Below, piece by piece: positions 41,300-48,702 of a stretch of 64,000 nucleotides of DNA (its first letter is position 1; each line of letters starts with the position of its first letter). This DNA is from Pelagivirga sediminicola (GTDB lineage Bacteria; Pseudomonadota; Alphaproteobacteria; Rhodobacterales; Rhodobacteraceae), in assembly GCF_003072125.1 (NCBI RefSeq), contig NZ_QCYH01000001.1, positions 620,001-684,000 on the forward strand, written 5' to 3'. The notes beneath the pieces are model-generated. The model had not been told where the DNA came from and searched no databases. It saw only the letters and a program-made list of their open reading frames with translations. The position numbers and the translations under genes are program-made.

Positions 41300-41310
41300 C
41301 CCTCGCCCCC

Positions 41311-41339
41311 TTGGCGGCGCGGCGCGATCTGCCTATAAG
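41311..41339 (+). promoter_or_regulatory. Predicted promoter of the histidine operon
   Basis: TTGGCG, exactly 17 nt, TATAAG, placed 29 nt before the hisB ATG and just after the restriction gene stop. Allows his expression independent of the R-M pair. Confidence 0.5.
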
Positions 41340-41367
41340 CGCCTCAGATTGCACCCCGGAGAGCGAC

Positions 41368-41955
41368 ATGCGCAGCGCCACCATCACCCGCAAGACCGCC
41401 GAGACCGATATCAGCGTGACCATCGCACTGGACGGCACCGGCAGCTATGACAACCAGACCGGCGTGGGGTTTTTCGATCACATGCTGGACCAGCTGGCGC
41501 GCCATGCGCTGATCGACATGAAGATTGCCTGCGAGGGCGATCTGCATATCGATGATCACCACACGGTCGAGGATGTGGGCATCGCGCTGGGTCAGGCTTT
41601 GGCGCAAGCCCTGGGTGACAAGCGCGGCATCCGCCGCTATGGCGCCTGTCTTCTGCCGATGGACGACGCGCTGGTGCGCGCCGCGCTGGACTTGTCGGGC
41701 CGCCCGTTTCTGGTGTGGAACATGGAGCTTCCCACCGCGAAGATCGGCACGTTCGACACCGAACTGGTGCGCGAGTTTTTCCAAGCCTTTTCAACGCATT
41801 CAGGCATGACACTTCATGTCGATGCGCTGCACGGGATCAACAGCCACCACATGGCCGAGGCCGCGTTCAAATCCGTGGCGCGCGCCCTGCGCGACGCGGT
41901 CGAGACGGACCCGCGCAAGGGTGACGCGATCCCGTCCACCAAGGGAACGCTCTAG
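41368..41955 (+). CDS. hisB: Imidazoleglycerol-phosphate dehydratase
   Basis: Sixth step of histidine synthesis, converting imidazoleglycerol phosphate to imidazoleacetol phosphate. The 195 residues carry the two metal-binding histidine motifs, [12 protein letters not shown] with [19 protein letters not shown], and [11 protein letters not shown]. Monofunctional, without the phosphatase domain of the enterobacterial enzyme. The start is the ATG at 41368 with GAGAG-type purine sequence upstream. First gene of the his operon, 4 nt before hisH. Confidence 0.96.
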   Translation: MRSATITRKTAETDISVTIALDGTGSYDNQTGVGFFDHMLDQLARHALIDMKIACEGDLHIDDHHTVEDVGIALGQALAQALGDKRGIRRYGACLLPMDDALVRAALDLSGRPFLVWNMELPTAKIGTFDTELVREFFQAFSTHSGMTLHVDALHGINSHHMAEAAFKSVARALRDAVETDPRKGDAIPSTKGTL

Positions 41956-41959
41956 GCCG

Positions 41960-42598
41960 ATGCGCACCGTCATCGTCGATTATGAAAGCGGCAATTTGCA
42001 CTCCGCCGAGAAGGCGTTTCAGCGCATGGCGCGCGAGGGCGGCGCGGGCGAGGTGATCGTCACCTCCGACCCCGACACGGTGCGCCGCGCCGACCGCGTC
42101 GTTCTGCCCGGCGACGGGGCCTTCGCCGCCTGCCGCGCGCAGCTTTACGATCATCGCGGCCTGTTCGAGGCGATGCGCGAGGCGGTGCTGGACCGCGCCC
42201 GCCCCTTCATGGGCATCTGCATCGGCATGCAGATGCTGGCCACCCGCGGGCTGGAGCATGGCGAGACGGCCGGTTTCGACTGGATCGACGGCACGGTGGG
42301 CCTGATCGAGCCTTCGGATAGTAGCCTCAAGGTGCCGCATATGGGCTGGAACGATCTGGTGCTGGACCGACCGCACCCGGTATTCGAGGGGGTCGAGACG
42401 GGCCATCACGCCTATTTCGTCCATTCCTACCAGTTTCATGTGGACGATCCCGCGCACCTGCTGGCGCATGCCGAGTATGGCGGGCGCGTCACCGCCGTGG
42501 TGGGGCGCGACAACCTGATCGGCACGCAGTTCCACCCCGAGAAAAGCCAGGCCACGGGGCTTGCCATGATCGCCAATTTCCTGCGCTGGATGCCCTGA
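41960..42598 (+). CDS. hisH: Imidazole glycerol phosphate synthase, glutamine amidotransferase subunit
   Basis: Class I glutaminase that supplies ammonia to HisF. In the 212 residues, [16 protein letters not shown] opens the domain, the catalytic cysteine is in [11 protein letters not shown], and the His-Glu pair of the triad in QFHPEKSQ. It starts 4 nt after hisB. HisF, its partner, is separated from it by hisA and by the two foreign genes. Confidence 0.96.
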   Translation: MRTVIVDYESGNLHSAEKAFQRMAREGGAGEVIVTSDPDTVRRADRVVLPGDGAFAACRAQLYDHRGLFEAMREAVLDRARPFMGICIGMQMLATRGLEHGETAGFDWIDGTVGLIEPSDSSLKVPHMGWNDLVLDRPHPVFEGVETGHHAYFVHSYQFHVDDPAHLLAHAEYGGRVTAVVGRDNLIGTQFHPEKSQATGLAMIANFLRWMP

Positions 42599-42621
42599 TC
42601 CTTTTACCAATAGGTTACGCC

Positions 42622-43341
42622 ATGATCCTCTACCCCGCCATCGACCTCAAGGACGGCCAGGCCGTGCGCCTTCTGCGCGGCGAGATGGATGCCGCCACCG
42701 TCTTCAACGATGACCCGGCGGCGCAGGCCGAAGCGTTTGTCGCGGCGGGCTGCGAATGGCTTCATCTGGTGGATCTGAACGGCGCTTTCGCCGGCGCGCC
42801 GGTCAACGCGGCCCCCGTCGAGGAGATCCTGAAGCGCTGCCGCGTGCCTGCCCAGCTGGGCGGCGGCATCCGCGACATGGCCACGATCGAGGGCTGGCTG
42901 TCCAAGGGGCTGGCCCGCGTCATCCTCGGCACCGTGGCGGTCGAGAACCCCGCGCTGGTGCGCGAGGCGGCGCGCGCCTTTCCCGGACAGGTCGCGGTCG
43001 GCATTGACGCGAGGGCGGGCCGCGTCGCCACCAAAGGCTGGGCCGAGGAGACGGACGTTGACGCCACCGACCTTGCCCGCAGTTTCGAGGACGCGGGCGT
43101 TGCCGCGATCATCTACACCGATATCGAGCGGGACGGCGCCATGCAGGGCCCGAATATCGAGGCGACAGCGGCGCTGGCCAATGCCGTCAGCATCCCCGTG
43201 ATTGCGTCCGGCGGTGTCAGTTCGCTGGCCGATCTGATTGCCCTGCGCGATTGTGGCGCGCCGCTGAACGGGGCCATTTCGGGTCGCGCGCTTTATGACG
43301 GGGCGCTGGATCTGGCCTCAGCTCTAAAAACACTTTACTAG
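42622..43341 (+). CDS. hisA: ProFAR isomerase
   Basis: Phosphoribosylformimino-AICAR-P isomerase, a TIM barrel of 239 residues. The catalytic Asp is in [14 protein letters not shown], with LGGGIRD for phosphate binding, and the second Asp in [15 protein letters not shown] completes the second phosphate site. Its TAG is followed 7 nt later by the first gene of an AT-rich insert, not by hisF as in the usual order. Confidence 0.96.
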   Translation: MILYPAIDLKDGQAVRLLRGEMDAATVFNDDPAAQAEAFVAAGCEWLHLVDLNGAFAGAPVNAAPVEEILKRCRVPAQLGGGIRDMATIEGWLSKGLARVILGTVAVENPALVREAARAFPGQVAVGIDARAGRVATKGWAEETDVDATDLARSFEDAGVAAIIYTDIERDGAMQGPNIEATAALANAVSIPVIASGGVSSLADLIALRDCGAPLNGAISGRALYDGALDLASALKTLY

Positions 43342-43348
43342 CATAACT

Positions 43349-43729
43349 GTGAAAGAAGCAGTGAAACATCTACTGAGTATCCAAGATCGCGCCGGGACCA
43401 TTCGCGTCCAGAACATTCTGAGTCCTTTGCTTTGGCTTTGCGCAATAATGGTCCCAACTGGTGCAACCGGACTTCTCTTTGCGCCGAGTTCAATTGTCCA
43501 AATTGTTTTCGCTGTGCTGATGATACTGCCACTATTCTTCGCATTAGTCAGCTATGCTTATTTTGCTCTCTGTGACCCTAACAGACTCCAATCTGAAGAA
43601 TACCTTATCAGATCACAGCAACTACATCTAATGTCGAAGCAGAGTGGCGAAATTACCGACCCAAATGATCTCAAAATGATGGACATAGACTCTCCTCAGC
43701 TAGCTAGAGGAGGCAACCAAGATGAGTGA
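43349..43729 (+). CDS. Two-helix membrane protein of the his-operon cassette
   Basis: A 126-residue protein with a short basic N-terminus, two closely spaced membrane helices (about residues 24-46 and 48-73) and a cytoplasmic tail that begins with the charged stretch DPNRLQSEEYLIRSQQLHL. I recall this helix pair followed by DPxRLQSEEY in small proteobacterial membrane proteins of unknown role. GTG start without a good ribosome site; another GTG is 12 nt downstream. GC is clearly lower than in the flanking his genes (24 of 60 bases in 43501-43560 against 40 of 60 in 43261-43320), which indicates transfer. It overlaps the next gene by 8 nt. Confidence 0.75.
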   Translation: MKEAVKHLLSIQDRAGTIRVQNILSPLLWLCAIMVPTGATGLLFAPSSIVQIVFAVLMILPLFFALVSYAYFALCDPNRLQSEEYLIRSQQLHLMSKQSGEITDPNDLKMMDIDSPQLARGGNQDE

Positions 43730-44000
43730 CTTTATATTAGTTTCGTTTGACGCAAGTGTGATTGATTCCTTGCAAATGGCAAAAATTCTTGATGATAAAC
43801 TCATTTTGAAGAATTGGATGACATTGTTCCCGAACACGCTGCTTGTCGACACGAACGCTACCAGCCAGCAGGTTTCTAAAACAATACAAGATAGCTGCAA
43901 GGGTCTTAACTTTATCGCTGTTGAATTCGAAGCCGATAAAAGTAGCGGGTATCTACCGGTAGCTGTTGGCCGTGAAATTGCAAGTAAAAGGCCATTCTGA
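43722..44000 (+). CDS. Small Cas2-like/SinR-like protein of the his-operon cassette
   Basis: A 92-residue soluble protein. FILVSFDA at the start with Asp10, [15 protein letters not shown] in the middle, LNFIAVEFE and a late SGYLPVAV suggest the beta-alpha-beta ferredoxin fold of Cas2 and of SinR-family proteins, which end in a similar GWLP motif. No cas1, repeat array or GGDEF/DGD motif is present. AGGAGG precedes the ATG. Its TGA overlaps the hisF start (TGATG), so the cassette is stitched into the operon's translation. Function unknown; a defence or RNA-related role is inference from the fold and the membrane partner. Confidence 0.65.
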   Translation: MSDFILVSFDASVIDSLQMAKILDDKLILKNWMTLFPNTLLVDTNATSQQVSKTIQDSCKGLNFIAVEFEADKSSGYLPVAVGREIASKRPF

Positions 44001-44764
44001 TGCTGAAAACCCGTATCATCCCCTGCCTTGACGTGGCCGATGGCCGCGTGGTCAAGGGCGTCAACTTTGTCGATCTGCGCGATGCGGGCGATCCGGTGGA
44101 TGCCGCGCGCGCCTATGACGCGGCGGGCGCGGACGAGCTGTGCTTTCTGGATATCCACGCCACGCATGAGAATCGCGGCACCATGTTCGACGTCGTGCGC
44201 CGCACCGCCGAGCAATGCTACATCCCGCTGACCGTGGGCGGGGGCGTGCGCACGCCCGCCGATGTCCGCGCCCTGCTGCTCGCGGGTGCGGACAAGGTCA
44301 GCTTCAACTCCGCCGCCGTCGCCGATCCGGACGTGGTGCGCGCCGCATCCGACCAGTTCGGCAGCCAGTGCATTGTCGTCGCCATCGACGCCAAGACGGT
44401 CTCCCCCGGCAAGTGGGAGATTTTCACCCATGGCGGACGCAAGGCGACGGGCATCGACGCGGTTGAATTTGCACGGGTGGTAGCGGCGAAGGGCGCGGGC
44501 GAGATCCTGCTGACCTCGATGGACCGGGACGGCACGCGCGCAGGCTTCAACCTGCCGCTAACGCGCGCGATCAGCGATGCGGTGGATATCCCCGTCATCG
44601 CGTCGGGCGGCGTCGGCACGCTGGATCATCTGGTGGAAGGCGTGCGCGAGGGCGGCGCAAGCGCGGTGCTGGCCGCGTCGATCTTTCACTTTGGCGAGTT
44701 CACGATCGGCGAGGCCAAGGCCCATATGCAGGGGGCCGGCATTCCTATGAGGATGGGACGATGA
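44000..44764 (+). CDS. hisF: Imidazole glycerol phosphate synthase, cyclase subunit
   Basis: TIM-barrel cyclase that uses HisH-derived ammonia to form imidazoleglycerol phosphate and AICAR. The 254 residues show the catalytic Asp in [26 protein letters not shown], the second Asp in [13 protein letters not shown], and IASGGVG. The start overlaps the stop of the Cas2-like gene, and the end overlaps hisE (ATGA). Confidence 0.97.
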   Translation: MLKTRIIPCLDVADGRVVKGVNFVDLRDAGDPVDAARAYDAAGADELCFLDIHATHENRGTMFDVVRRTAEQCYIPLTVGGGVRTPADVRALLLAGADKVSFNSAAVADPDVVRAASDQFGSQCIVVAIDAKTVSPGKWEIFTHGGRKATGIDAVEFARVVAAKGAGEILLTSMDRDGTRAGFNLPLTRAISDAVDIPVIASGGVGTLDHLVEGVREGGASAVLAASIFHFGEFTIGEAKAHMQGAGIPMRMGR

Positions 44765-45084
44765 CGCTGGACGATCTGGCCGCCATTATTGCACAGCGCG
44801 CAGGCGCGGACCCCGAGGGCAGTTGGACCGCGAAACTGCTGGCGAAAGGCCCCGAAAAATGCGCCGAGAAGTTCGGCGAAGAGGCCATCGAGGCGATCAT
44901 CGAGGCGGTCAGGGACGACCGCGCGGCGCTGACCCGCGAGGCGGCGGATGTGCTCTTTCACCTTCTGGTCATGCTGCACTCGCGCGGCGTGGCGCTGGCC
45001 GATGTCATGGCGGTGCTGGACGAGCGGCAGGGCCGGTCGGGCCTTGCGGAAAAGGCCGCGCGCGATCAGCGCGGCCGCGATTGA
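44761..45084 (+). CDS. hisE: Phosphoribosyl-ATP pyrophosphatase
   Basis: Hydrolyses phosphoribosyl-ATP to phosphoribosyl-AMP, the second step of histidine synthesis. All-alpha MazG-like fold, 107 residues, with the metal-binding [10 protein letters not shown] and [11 protein letters not shown] motifs and [10 protein letters not shown]. Monofunctional, without the HisI domain. Translationally coupled to hisF. Confidence 0.95.
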   Translation: MTLDDLAAIIAQRAGADPEGSWTAKLLAKGPEKCAEKFGEEAIEAIIEAVRDDRAALTREAADVLFHLLVMLHSRGVALADVMAVLDERQGRSGLAEKAARDQRGRD

Positions 45085-45093
45085 GAGGCAGGT

Positions 45094-45384
45094 ATGATCC
45101 GTCACGTGGTTTTCTTTTCGGCCGCCGAGGGCCAGTCCGTCGACACGGTGCGCGAGGGTCTGATGATGCTGGCGCAGATCCCGCACGCCGATCATTTCGA
45201 GGTGGGCCGCAACCTGCAGACCGACACGATCAGCGCCGAGGCGCCCGATCTGGTGGTCTATGCCGAGTTCAGGGACGAGGCTGCGCTGGCCGCCTTCAAG
45301 GCGCATCCGACCTATGCCGCCTGCACGGCCCATGTGCGCCCCATGCGCGAGATGCGCATCGCCGCGGATTTCCACGCCGGCTGA
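45094..45384 (+). CDS. Stress-responsive alpha/beta-barrel (Dabb) domain protein
   Basis: A 96-residue Dabb-domain protein beginning MIRHVVFFSAAEGQSVD and continuing HADHFEVGRNLQTD and VVYAEFRDEAALAAFKAHPT, the usual ferredoxin-like dimeric barrel. The family has no common function. It begins 9 nt after hisE with AGAGG upstream, so it is probably the last gene of the his transcript. Confidence 0.85.
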   Translation: MIRHVVFFSAAEGQSVDTVREGLMMLAQIPHADHFEVGRNLQTDTISAEAPDLVVYAEFRDEAALAAFKAHPTYAACTAHVRPMREMRIAADFHAG

Positions 45385-45387
45385 GGC

Positions 45388-45410
45388 CGCGAAGAAAATT
45401 CGCGAATTTT
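45388..45410 (+). terminator. Probable terminator of the his operon
   Basis: CGCGAA and TTCGCG pair around GAAAA, and AATTTT follows. The stem is short (6 bp) but sits 3 nt after the last stop. The overlapping 45394-45411 is a perfect 18-bp palindrome. Confidence 0.5.
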
Positions 45411-45432
45411 CAATGGCCGCCCAGCCGCGATG

Positions 45433-45849
45433 TCAGGAGATCAGCCTCGGATACTCGATCGCGGGGCAGCGGTTCATCACCACATCGACGCCGCGCGCCC
45501 GTGCGGTTTCGGCGGCCTCCTCATGGACCACGCCGATCTGCATCCAGATGGTGCCGAGCTGCGGGAAACGGGCCAGTGCCTCGTCCACGATTTCGGGCAC
45601 ATGGTCGGACTGGCGGAAAATGTCAATCATGTCGATATCGCCCGCGATGTCACCCAGCTTGGCGACGACCGGCTGGCCCAGCAGCGTCTGCCCTGCAAGG
45701 CCCGGATTGACCGGCACCACCTCATACCCCGCCTTCAGCAGGAAATTCATCACCCGATGGCTGGGTCGCGACGGGTTGGCCGATGCGCCGACCAGCGCGA
45801 TGCGGCGCGTGCGCGTGAGGATCTCTTTGATCTTGCTATCTTGTGTCAT
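45433..45849 (-). CDS. CoA-binding domain protein (YccU-like)
   Basis: A 138-residue Rossmann-fold protein of the CoA_binding_2 family. RIALVGASANPSRPSHRVMN is the nucleotide-binding start, with GYEVVPVNPGLAGQTLLG and IWMQIGVVHEEAAETARARG for the rest of the fold; the final MNRCPAIEYPRL is conserved in the family. These free-standing proteins resemble the CoA-binding domain of succinyl-CoA synthetase; their role is not known. Start ATG at 45849. Confidence 0.88.
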   Translation of the reverse strand: MTQDSKIKEILTRTRRIALVGASANPSRPSHRVMNFLLKAGYEVVPVNPGLAGQTLLGQPVVAKLGDIAGDIDMIDIFRQSDHVPEIVDEALARFPQLGTIWMQIGVVHEEAAETARARGVDVVMNRCPAIEYPRLIS

Positions 45850-45905
45850 GGCGCCACCATCGCGGCATTGCGCAGCGGGTGCAAGCACGGCGCGCAGTGC
45901 CGCCC

Positions 45906-45941
45906 AAAGAAAAAAGCGCCCAAGGAGAAAACCCTGGGCGC
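45906..45941 (-). terminator. Strong minus-strand intrinsic terminator
   Basis: On the minus strand GCGCCCAGGG pairs with CCTTGGGCGC (10 bp, one G-U), loop TTTTCT, followed by TTTTTT. No annotated gene immediately upstream needs it, which suggests a small RNA. Confidence 0.75.
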
Positions 45942-46000
45942 CAGTCACGGAACGAGGGACAGTGAAAGAAGACACCGAAGTTCCGCATCGGCGCCTCTGT
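45907..46000 (-). ncRNA. Candidate trans-acting small RNA
   Basis: A predicted minus-strand promoter (TTTCAA, 16 nt, TATCTT, 46033 to 46006) would start transcription near 46000, and an excellent terminator ends it near 45907, giving about 93 nt. Between them GGAAC can pair with GTTCC around a C/U-rich loop containing TCTTCTTTC and CCCTC, the kind of exposed pyrimidine stretch that pairs with ribosome sites. A short ATG frame in the same direction exists but has no ribosome site. Not matched to a known family. Confidence 0.4.
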
Positions 46001-46082
46001 CATACAAGATAGGTGCCATTTTCCGGTTTGAAAGGGCGGTAATAGAGCTGTGATCGCGCTGTGATTGGGGCGGCGCGGCGGG

Positions 46083-46424
46083 TCAGTCGAAAATATCCTC
46101 GACCACGTCCCAGATTTCCTCAAGCGCCTTGCGCAGCAGGGGTTTGCGCGGTTTGCGGCGGCGCCGGTCCCCGTACTCGGGTTCGGCATGGCGCGCCCGC
46201 GATGGCTTGGGCGCCGGTGGTTTGGACTTGCGCGCCGGGCGCCCCGGCCGCGCCACTCCGGCGCAGGACGGGCGCGGCGCGCTTTTCGCGCGCGGCTGGG
46301 GGATCGCCTTCATCTCGTGCAGGGGCGCGCCGCAGGCAGCGCAGGACAGCTCGTGCCGCCCCTGCCCGCGCAGGACCAGCGCCGCGCGCGTTCCGCAATA
46401 ACAGCATGTGGCGATCTTGTGCAT
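46083..46424 (-). CDS. Zinc-ribbon hypothetical protein
   Basis: A 113-residue protein with two CxxC pairs near the N-terminus (TCCYCGTRAAL and LSCAACGAPLHEMKAI) that form a small zinc ribbon, followed by a long Pro/Arg/Lys-rich disordered region and a C-terminal helix (RKALEEIWDVVEDIFD). GAGG precedes the ATG at 46424. I know similar proteins in roseobacters but not their function; nucleic-acid binding is plausible from the basic linker. Confidence 0.7.
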   Translation of the reverse strand: MHKIATCCYCGTRAALVLRGQGRHELSCAACGAPLHEMKAIPQPRAKSAPRPSCAGVARPGRPARKSKPPAPKPSRARHAEPEYGDRRRRKPRKPLLRKALEEIWDVVEDIFD

Positions 46425-46445
46425 CAAACCTCTTTGCCCCGCCGA

Positions 46446-47228
46446 TCACTCCGGCGTCTGAGAGGCATATAGGGCCACCGCCGCCGCATTTGAGACGTTG
46501 AGCGACCCGAATGCGCCGAAATACGGAATTTTCACCAATTTGTCGCAGGTCTCGCGGGTTTTCGCGCGCAGGCCCGGCCCCTCGGCCCCCAGCACCAGCG
46601 CGACCGGACGGTCGCGTCGCCCCTCCAGGGCCTCGGCGATGGTCTGATCCGCCTCGCCATCAAGGCCCAACACGATATAACCCATCTTCTGCAGATCGCG
46701 GATCGCGTCGGACAGGTTACGCACCTGCTTGTAGGGTTGCCGCTCCAGCGCGCCGCTGGCGGTTTTCGCCAGTGCGCCGGTTTCGGGCGCGGAATGGTGG
46801 CGCGGGGCGATCACCGCCGAGGCGCCGAACACCTCGGCCGAGCGCAGGATCGCGCCCACGTTGTGCGGATCGGTCACGCGGTCCAGCAAGATCAGGCGCG
46901 GCGCACGGTCCCCGCCGCCCATCGCCAGCGTCTCCAGATCGCCCCAATCGAGCGGACGGACCTCCAGCGCGGCGCCCTGATGCACCGATCCGGGATCGAG
47001 CGGCGCGGTAAACTTGCGCGGATCGACCTCTTCGGGCGTCATGCCGGAGGCCGCGATCGCCTCCTCCAGCTTGTTGCGCGCATTGAGCGTCACGATCAGG
47101 CGCAGCTTTTCGCGGGCGGGGTTCATCAGCGCATCGCGCACCGCATGCAGCCCGAACAGCCACACGGTTTCAGCCGCCGCCACCTTCTTGGCCTGCTCCT
47201 TTTCCACCACCCATTTCGGTTTCTTCAT
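46446..47228 (-). CDS. rlmB: 23S rRNA 2'-O-methyltransferase RlmB (TrmH family)
   Basis: A 260-residue SPOUT-class methyltransferase likely acting on 23S rRNA G2251. An N-terminal L30e-like substrate domain (VWLFGLHAVRDALMNP) precedes the trefoil-knot domain with ILLDRVTDPHNVGAILRSAE, VALVLGAEGPGLR and IPYFGAFGSLNVSNAAAVAL, the three SpoU motifs. The N-terminal HAVRDAL motif favours RlmB over tRNA-modifying TrmH. Confidence 0.9.
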   Translation of the reverse strand: MKKPKWVVEKEQAKKVAAAETVWLFGLHAVRDALMNPAREKLRLIVTLNARNKLEEAIAASGMTPEEVDPRKFTAPLDPGSVHQGAALEVRPLDWGDLETLAMGGGDRAPRLILLDRVTDPHNVGAILRSAEVFGASAVIAPRHHSAPETGALAKTASGALERQPYKQVRNLSDAIRDLQKMGYIVLGLDGEADQTIAEALEGRRDRPVALVLGAEGPGLRAKTRETCDKLVKIPYFGAFGSLNVSNAAAVALYASQTPE

Positions 47229-47315
47229 GCTGCGTCCATCCCGTGGCTTTGGCCGTGCAAGATGCGCCGCAAGCCGCCCGCGCGCAAGCCGATTTCAGGG
47301 CAGGGTTTTTTGCGG

Positions 47316-47343
47316 TTGACGCTTGGCGGGCGCGCTAGTAATC
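47316..47343 (+). promoter_or_regulatory. Predicted promoter of tRNA-Tyr
   Basis: TTGACG, 14-16 nt, TAGTAA/GTAATC, about 40 nt before the mature tRNA. The same TTGACG -35 occurs before the CAU tRNA. Confidence 0.4.
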
Positions 47344-47380
47344 AGCGGCGCACGTCCGGCGCTCACGCGCCCGGCGAAGT

Positions 47381-47464
47381 GGGCGACAGGCCGCAAGGTG
47401 TGGCAGGGGACTGTAACTCCCTCGCGGAGACGCACGCCAGGTTCGATTCCTGGGTCGCCCACCA
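47381..47464 (+). tRNA. tRNA-Tyr (GUA)
   Basis: An 84-nt class II tRNA with encoded CCA. Acceptor arms GGGCGAC/GTCGCCC pair fully; anticodon loop CTGTAAC-type sequence gives anticodon GTA; a long variable arm (TCGCGGAGACGCACG region) and T arm CCAGG/CCTGG complete it. Confidence 0.95.
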
Positions 47465-47587
47465 CTTCGCATCCCCCCTTGCTAAGTGGCGCGCAGATCC
47501 GACCGAATTGGCGGCATCTTTCCCTTCTGCCCGGACGCCCGGCGGCCTATAGTACCCCCAAAAAACGCCCGTCAAAGCAGGAACATC

Positions 47588-48592
47588 ATGGCCACCCAAG
47601 CCGCACAGCGCCCCGATTTCAACGTGATGATCGTCGCTCAGGGCGGGCGCCTGCAATACGAGGCGCTGCTGTTCTGCCTCAGCCTGCGCACCTATAGCCC
47701 GGATTTCGGCGGCCGCCTCTTCGTGGCCGAGCCGCAGCCCGGCCCCCTGTGGCCGAATGATCCGCGCATCCAAGGGGCCGACACGCGCGCCATGCTGGAA
47801 GAGCTGGGCGCCGAGATCCTGCCCTTCGAGAGCCGCCATTTCGGCCATAGCTATCCCTACGGCAACAAGATCGAGGCGCTGGCCGCCCTGCCCGCGGATC
47901 AGCCCTTTGTCTTTTTCGATACCGACACGCTGATCACCGGCGATCTGGCCGCGGTGCCCTTCGATTTCGCGCGCCCCTCCGCGTCGCTGCGGCGCGAGGG
48001 GACCTGGCCGCGGCCCGAGCTTTACGGGCCGGGCTATGGCGACATCTGGAAGTCGCTTTATGACAAGTTCGGACTGGATTACGATACGTCGCTCGATCCG
48101 TCGCAGCCTGCCGAATACTGGAAGCGGCATCTCTATTTCAACGCCGGTTTTTTCTATTACCAGTGCCCGCACGTCTTTGGCGCGCGGTTTCTGGAGACTG
48201 CGCTTGCCATTCGCGATGACCCGCCCGATGCGCTGATCTGTCAGGAGCTTGATCCGTGGCTGGACCAGGTCGCCTTGCCGCTGGTCATCCATGCGCTCGG
48301 CGGCGGGCGGGATACCTTGCCCGCGGGATATCTGGACGGCGCCGTGAGCTGCCACTACCGCCTGCTGCCGCTGCTTTACGCCCGCGAGGACGATCACGTG
48401 GTCGAGGCGCTGCACCATATCACGGCAAACAACCGGGTAAAGAAGGTGCTGAAGGAATACGAGCCGATCAAGCGGATGGTCTATCAGGGGCGCGGCATGA
48501 AGGTGCGCGCGCTGTTCGACCAATCCGATCTGCCGCGCCGCGAGCAGGCGATCCGCAACACCATCAAACGCAACGGGTTCTGGATGCGGTAG
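47588..48592 (+). CDS. Glycosyltransferase-like protein of unknown specificity
   Basis: A 334-residue soluble protein. FNVMIVAQGGRLQYEALLFC starts a GT-A-like fold and FVFFDTDTLITGDL contains a DxD-type metal motif after a lysine-containing KIEALAAL run; HLYFNAGFFYYQCPHVFG is typical of GT8-like enzymes. The sugar donor and acceptor are unknown. Start ATG at 47588; the frame upstream overlaps tRNA-Tyr DNA and is not coding. Confidence 0.6.
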   Translation: MATQAAQRPDFNVMIVAQGGRLQYEALLFCLSLRTYSPDFGGRLFVAEPQPGPLWPNDPRIQGADTRAMLEELGAEILPFESRHFGHSYPYGNKIEALAALPADQPFVFFDTDTLITGDLAAVPFDFARPSASLRREGTWPRPELYGPGYGDIWKSLYDKFGLDYDTSLDPSQPAEYWKRHLYFNAGFFYYQCPHVFGARFLETALAIRDDPPDALICQELDPWLDQVALPLVIHALGGGRDTLPAGYLDGAVSCHYRLLPLLYAREDDHVVEALHHITANNRVKKVLKEYEPIKRMVYQGRGMKVRALFDQSDLPRREQAIRNTIKRNGFWMR

Positions 48593-48702
48593 CGTGCCAG
48601 CCCGGCGCGCCCCTCATAATCATCCTGCACCGCATGATCGTTGCCGAAACCGGCATCATCCCCTACACATTCGCGCAAATGCACATCCTGGAGGGACATT
48701 CC

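Noticed and set aside
39350..41310. Integrated mobile element at tRNA-Gly
   Set aside because: I find no integrase, no direct repeat of the tRNA 3' end and no transposase; only the R-M pair is present.
43722..44000. The Cas2-like gene as part of a CRISPR-Cas locus
   Set aside because: No repeats, no cas1 or effector genes on either side; it lies within histidine biosynthesis genes.
43349..44000. The cassette as a Panoptes-type (mCpol plus 2TM-beta) system
   Set aside because: The second protein lacks the polymerase DGD/GGDD motif, and the first has no recognisable beta domain; the similarity is only in layout.
45906..46015. A short leaderless peptide gene (MTEAPMRNF...)
   Set aside because: The frame has no ribosome site and runs through the terminator hairpin; a small RNA explains the signals better.
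48593..48702. SAM-II riboswitch before the sulfhydrylase gene
   Set aside because: The conserved blocks of this riboswitch are not present in the short leader.
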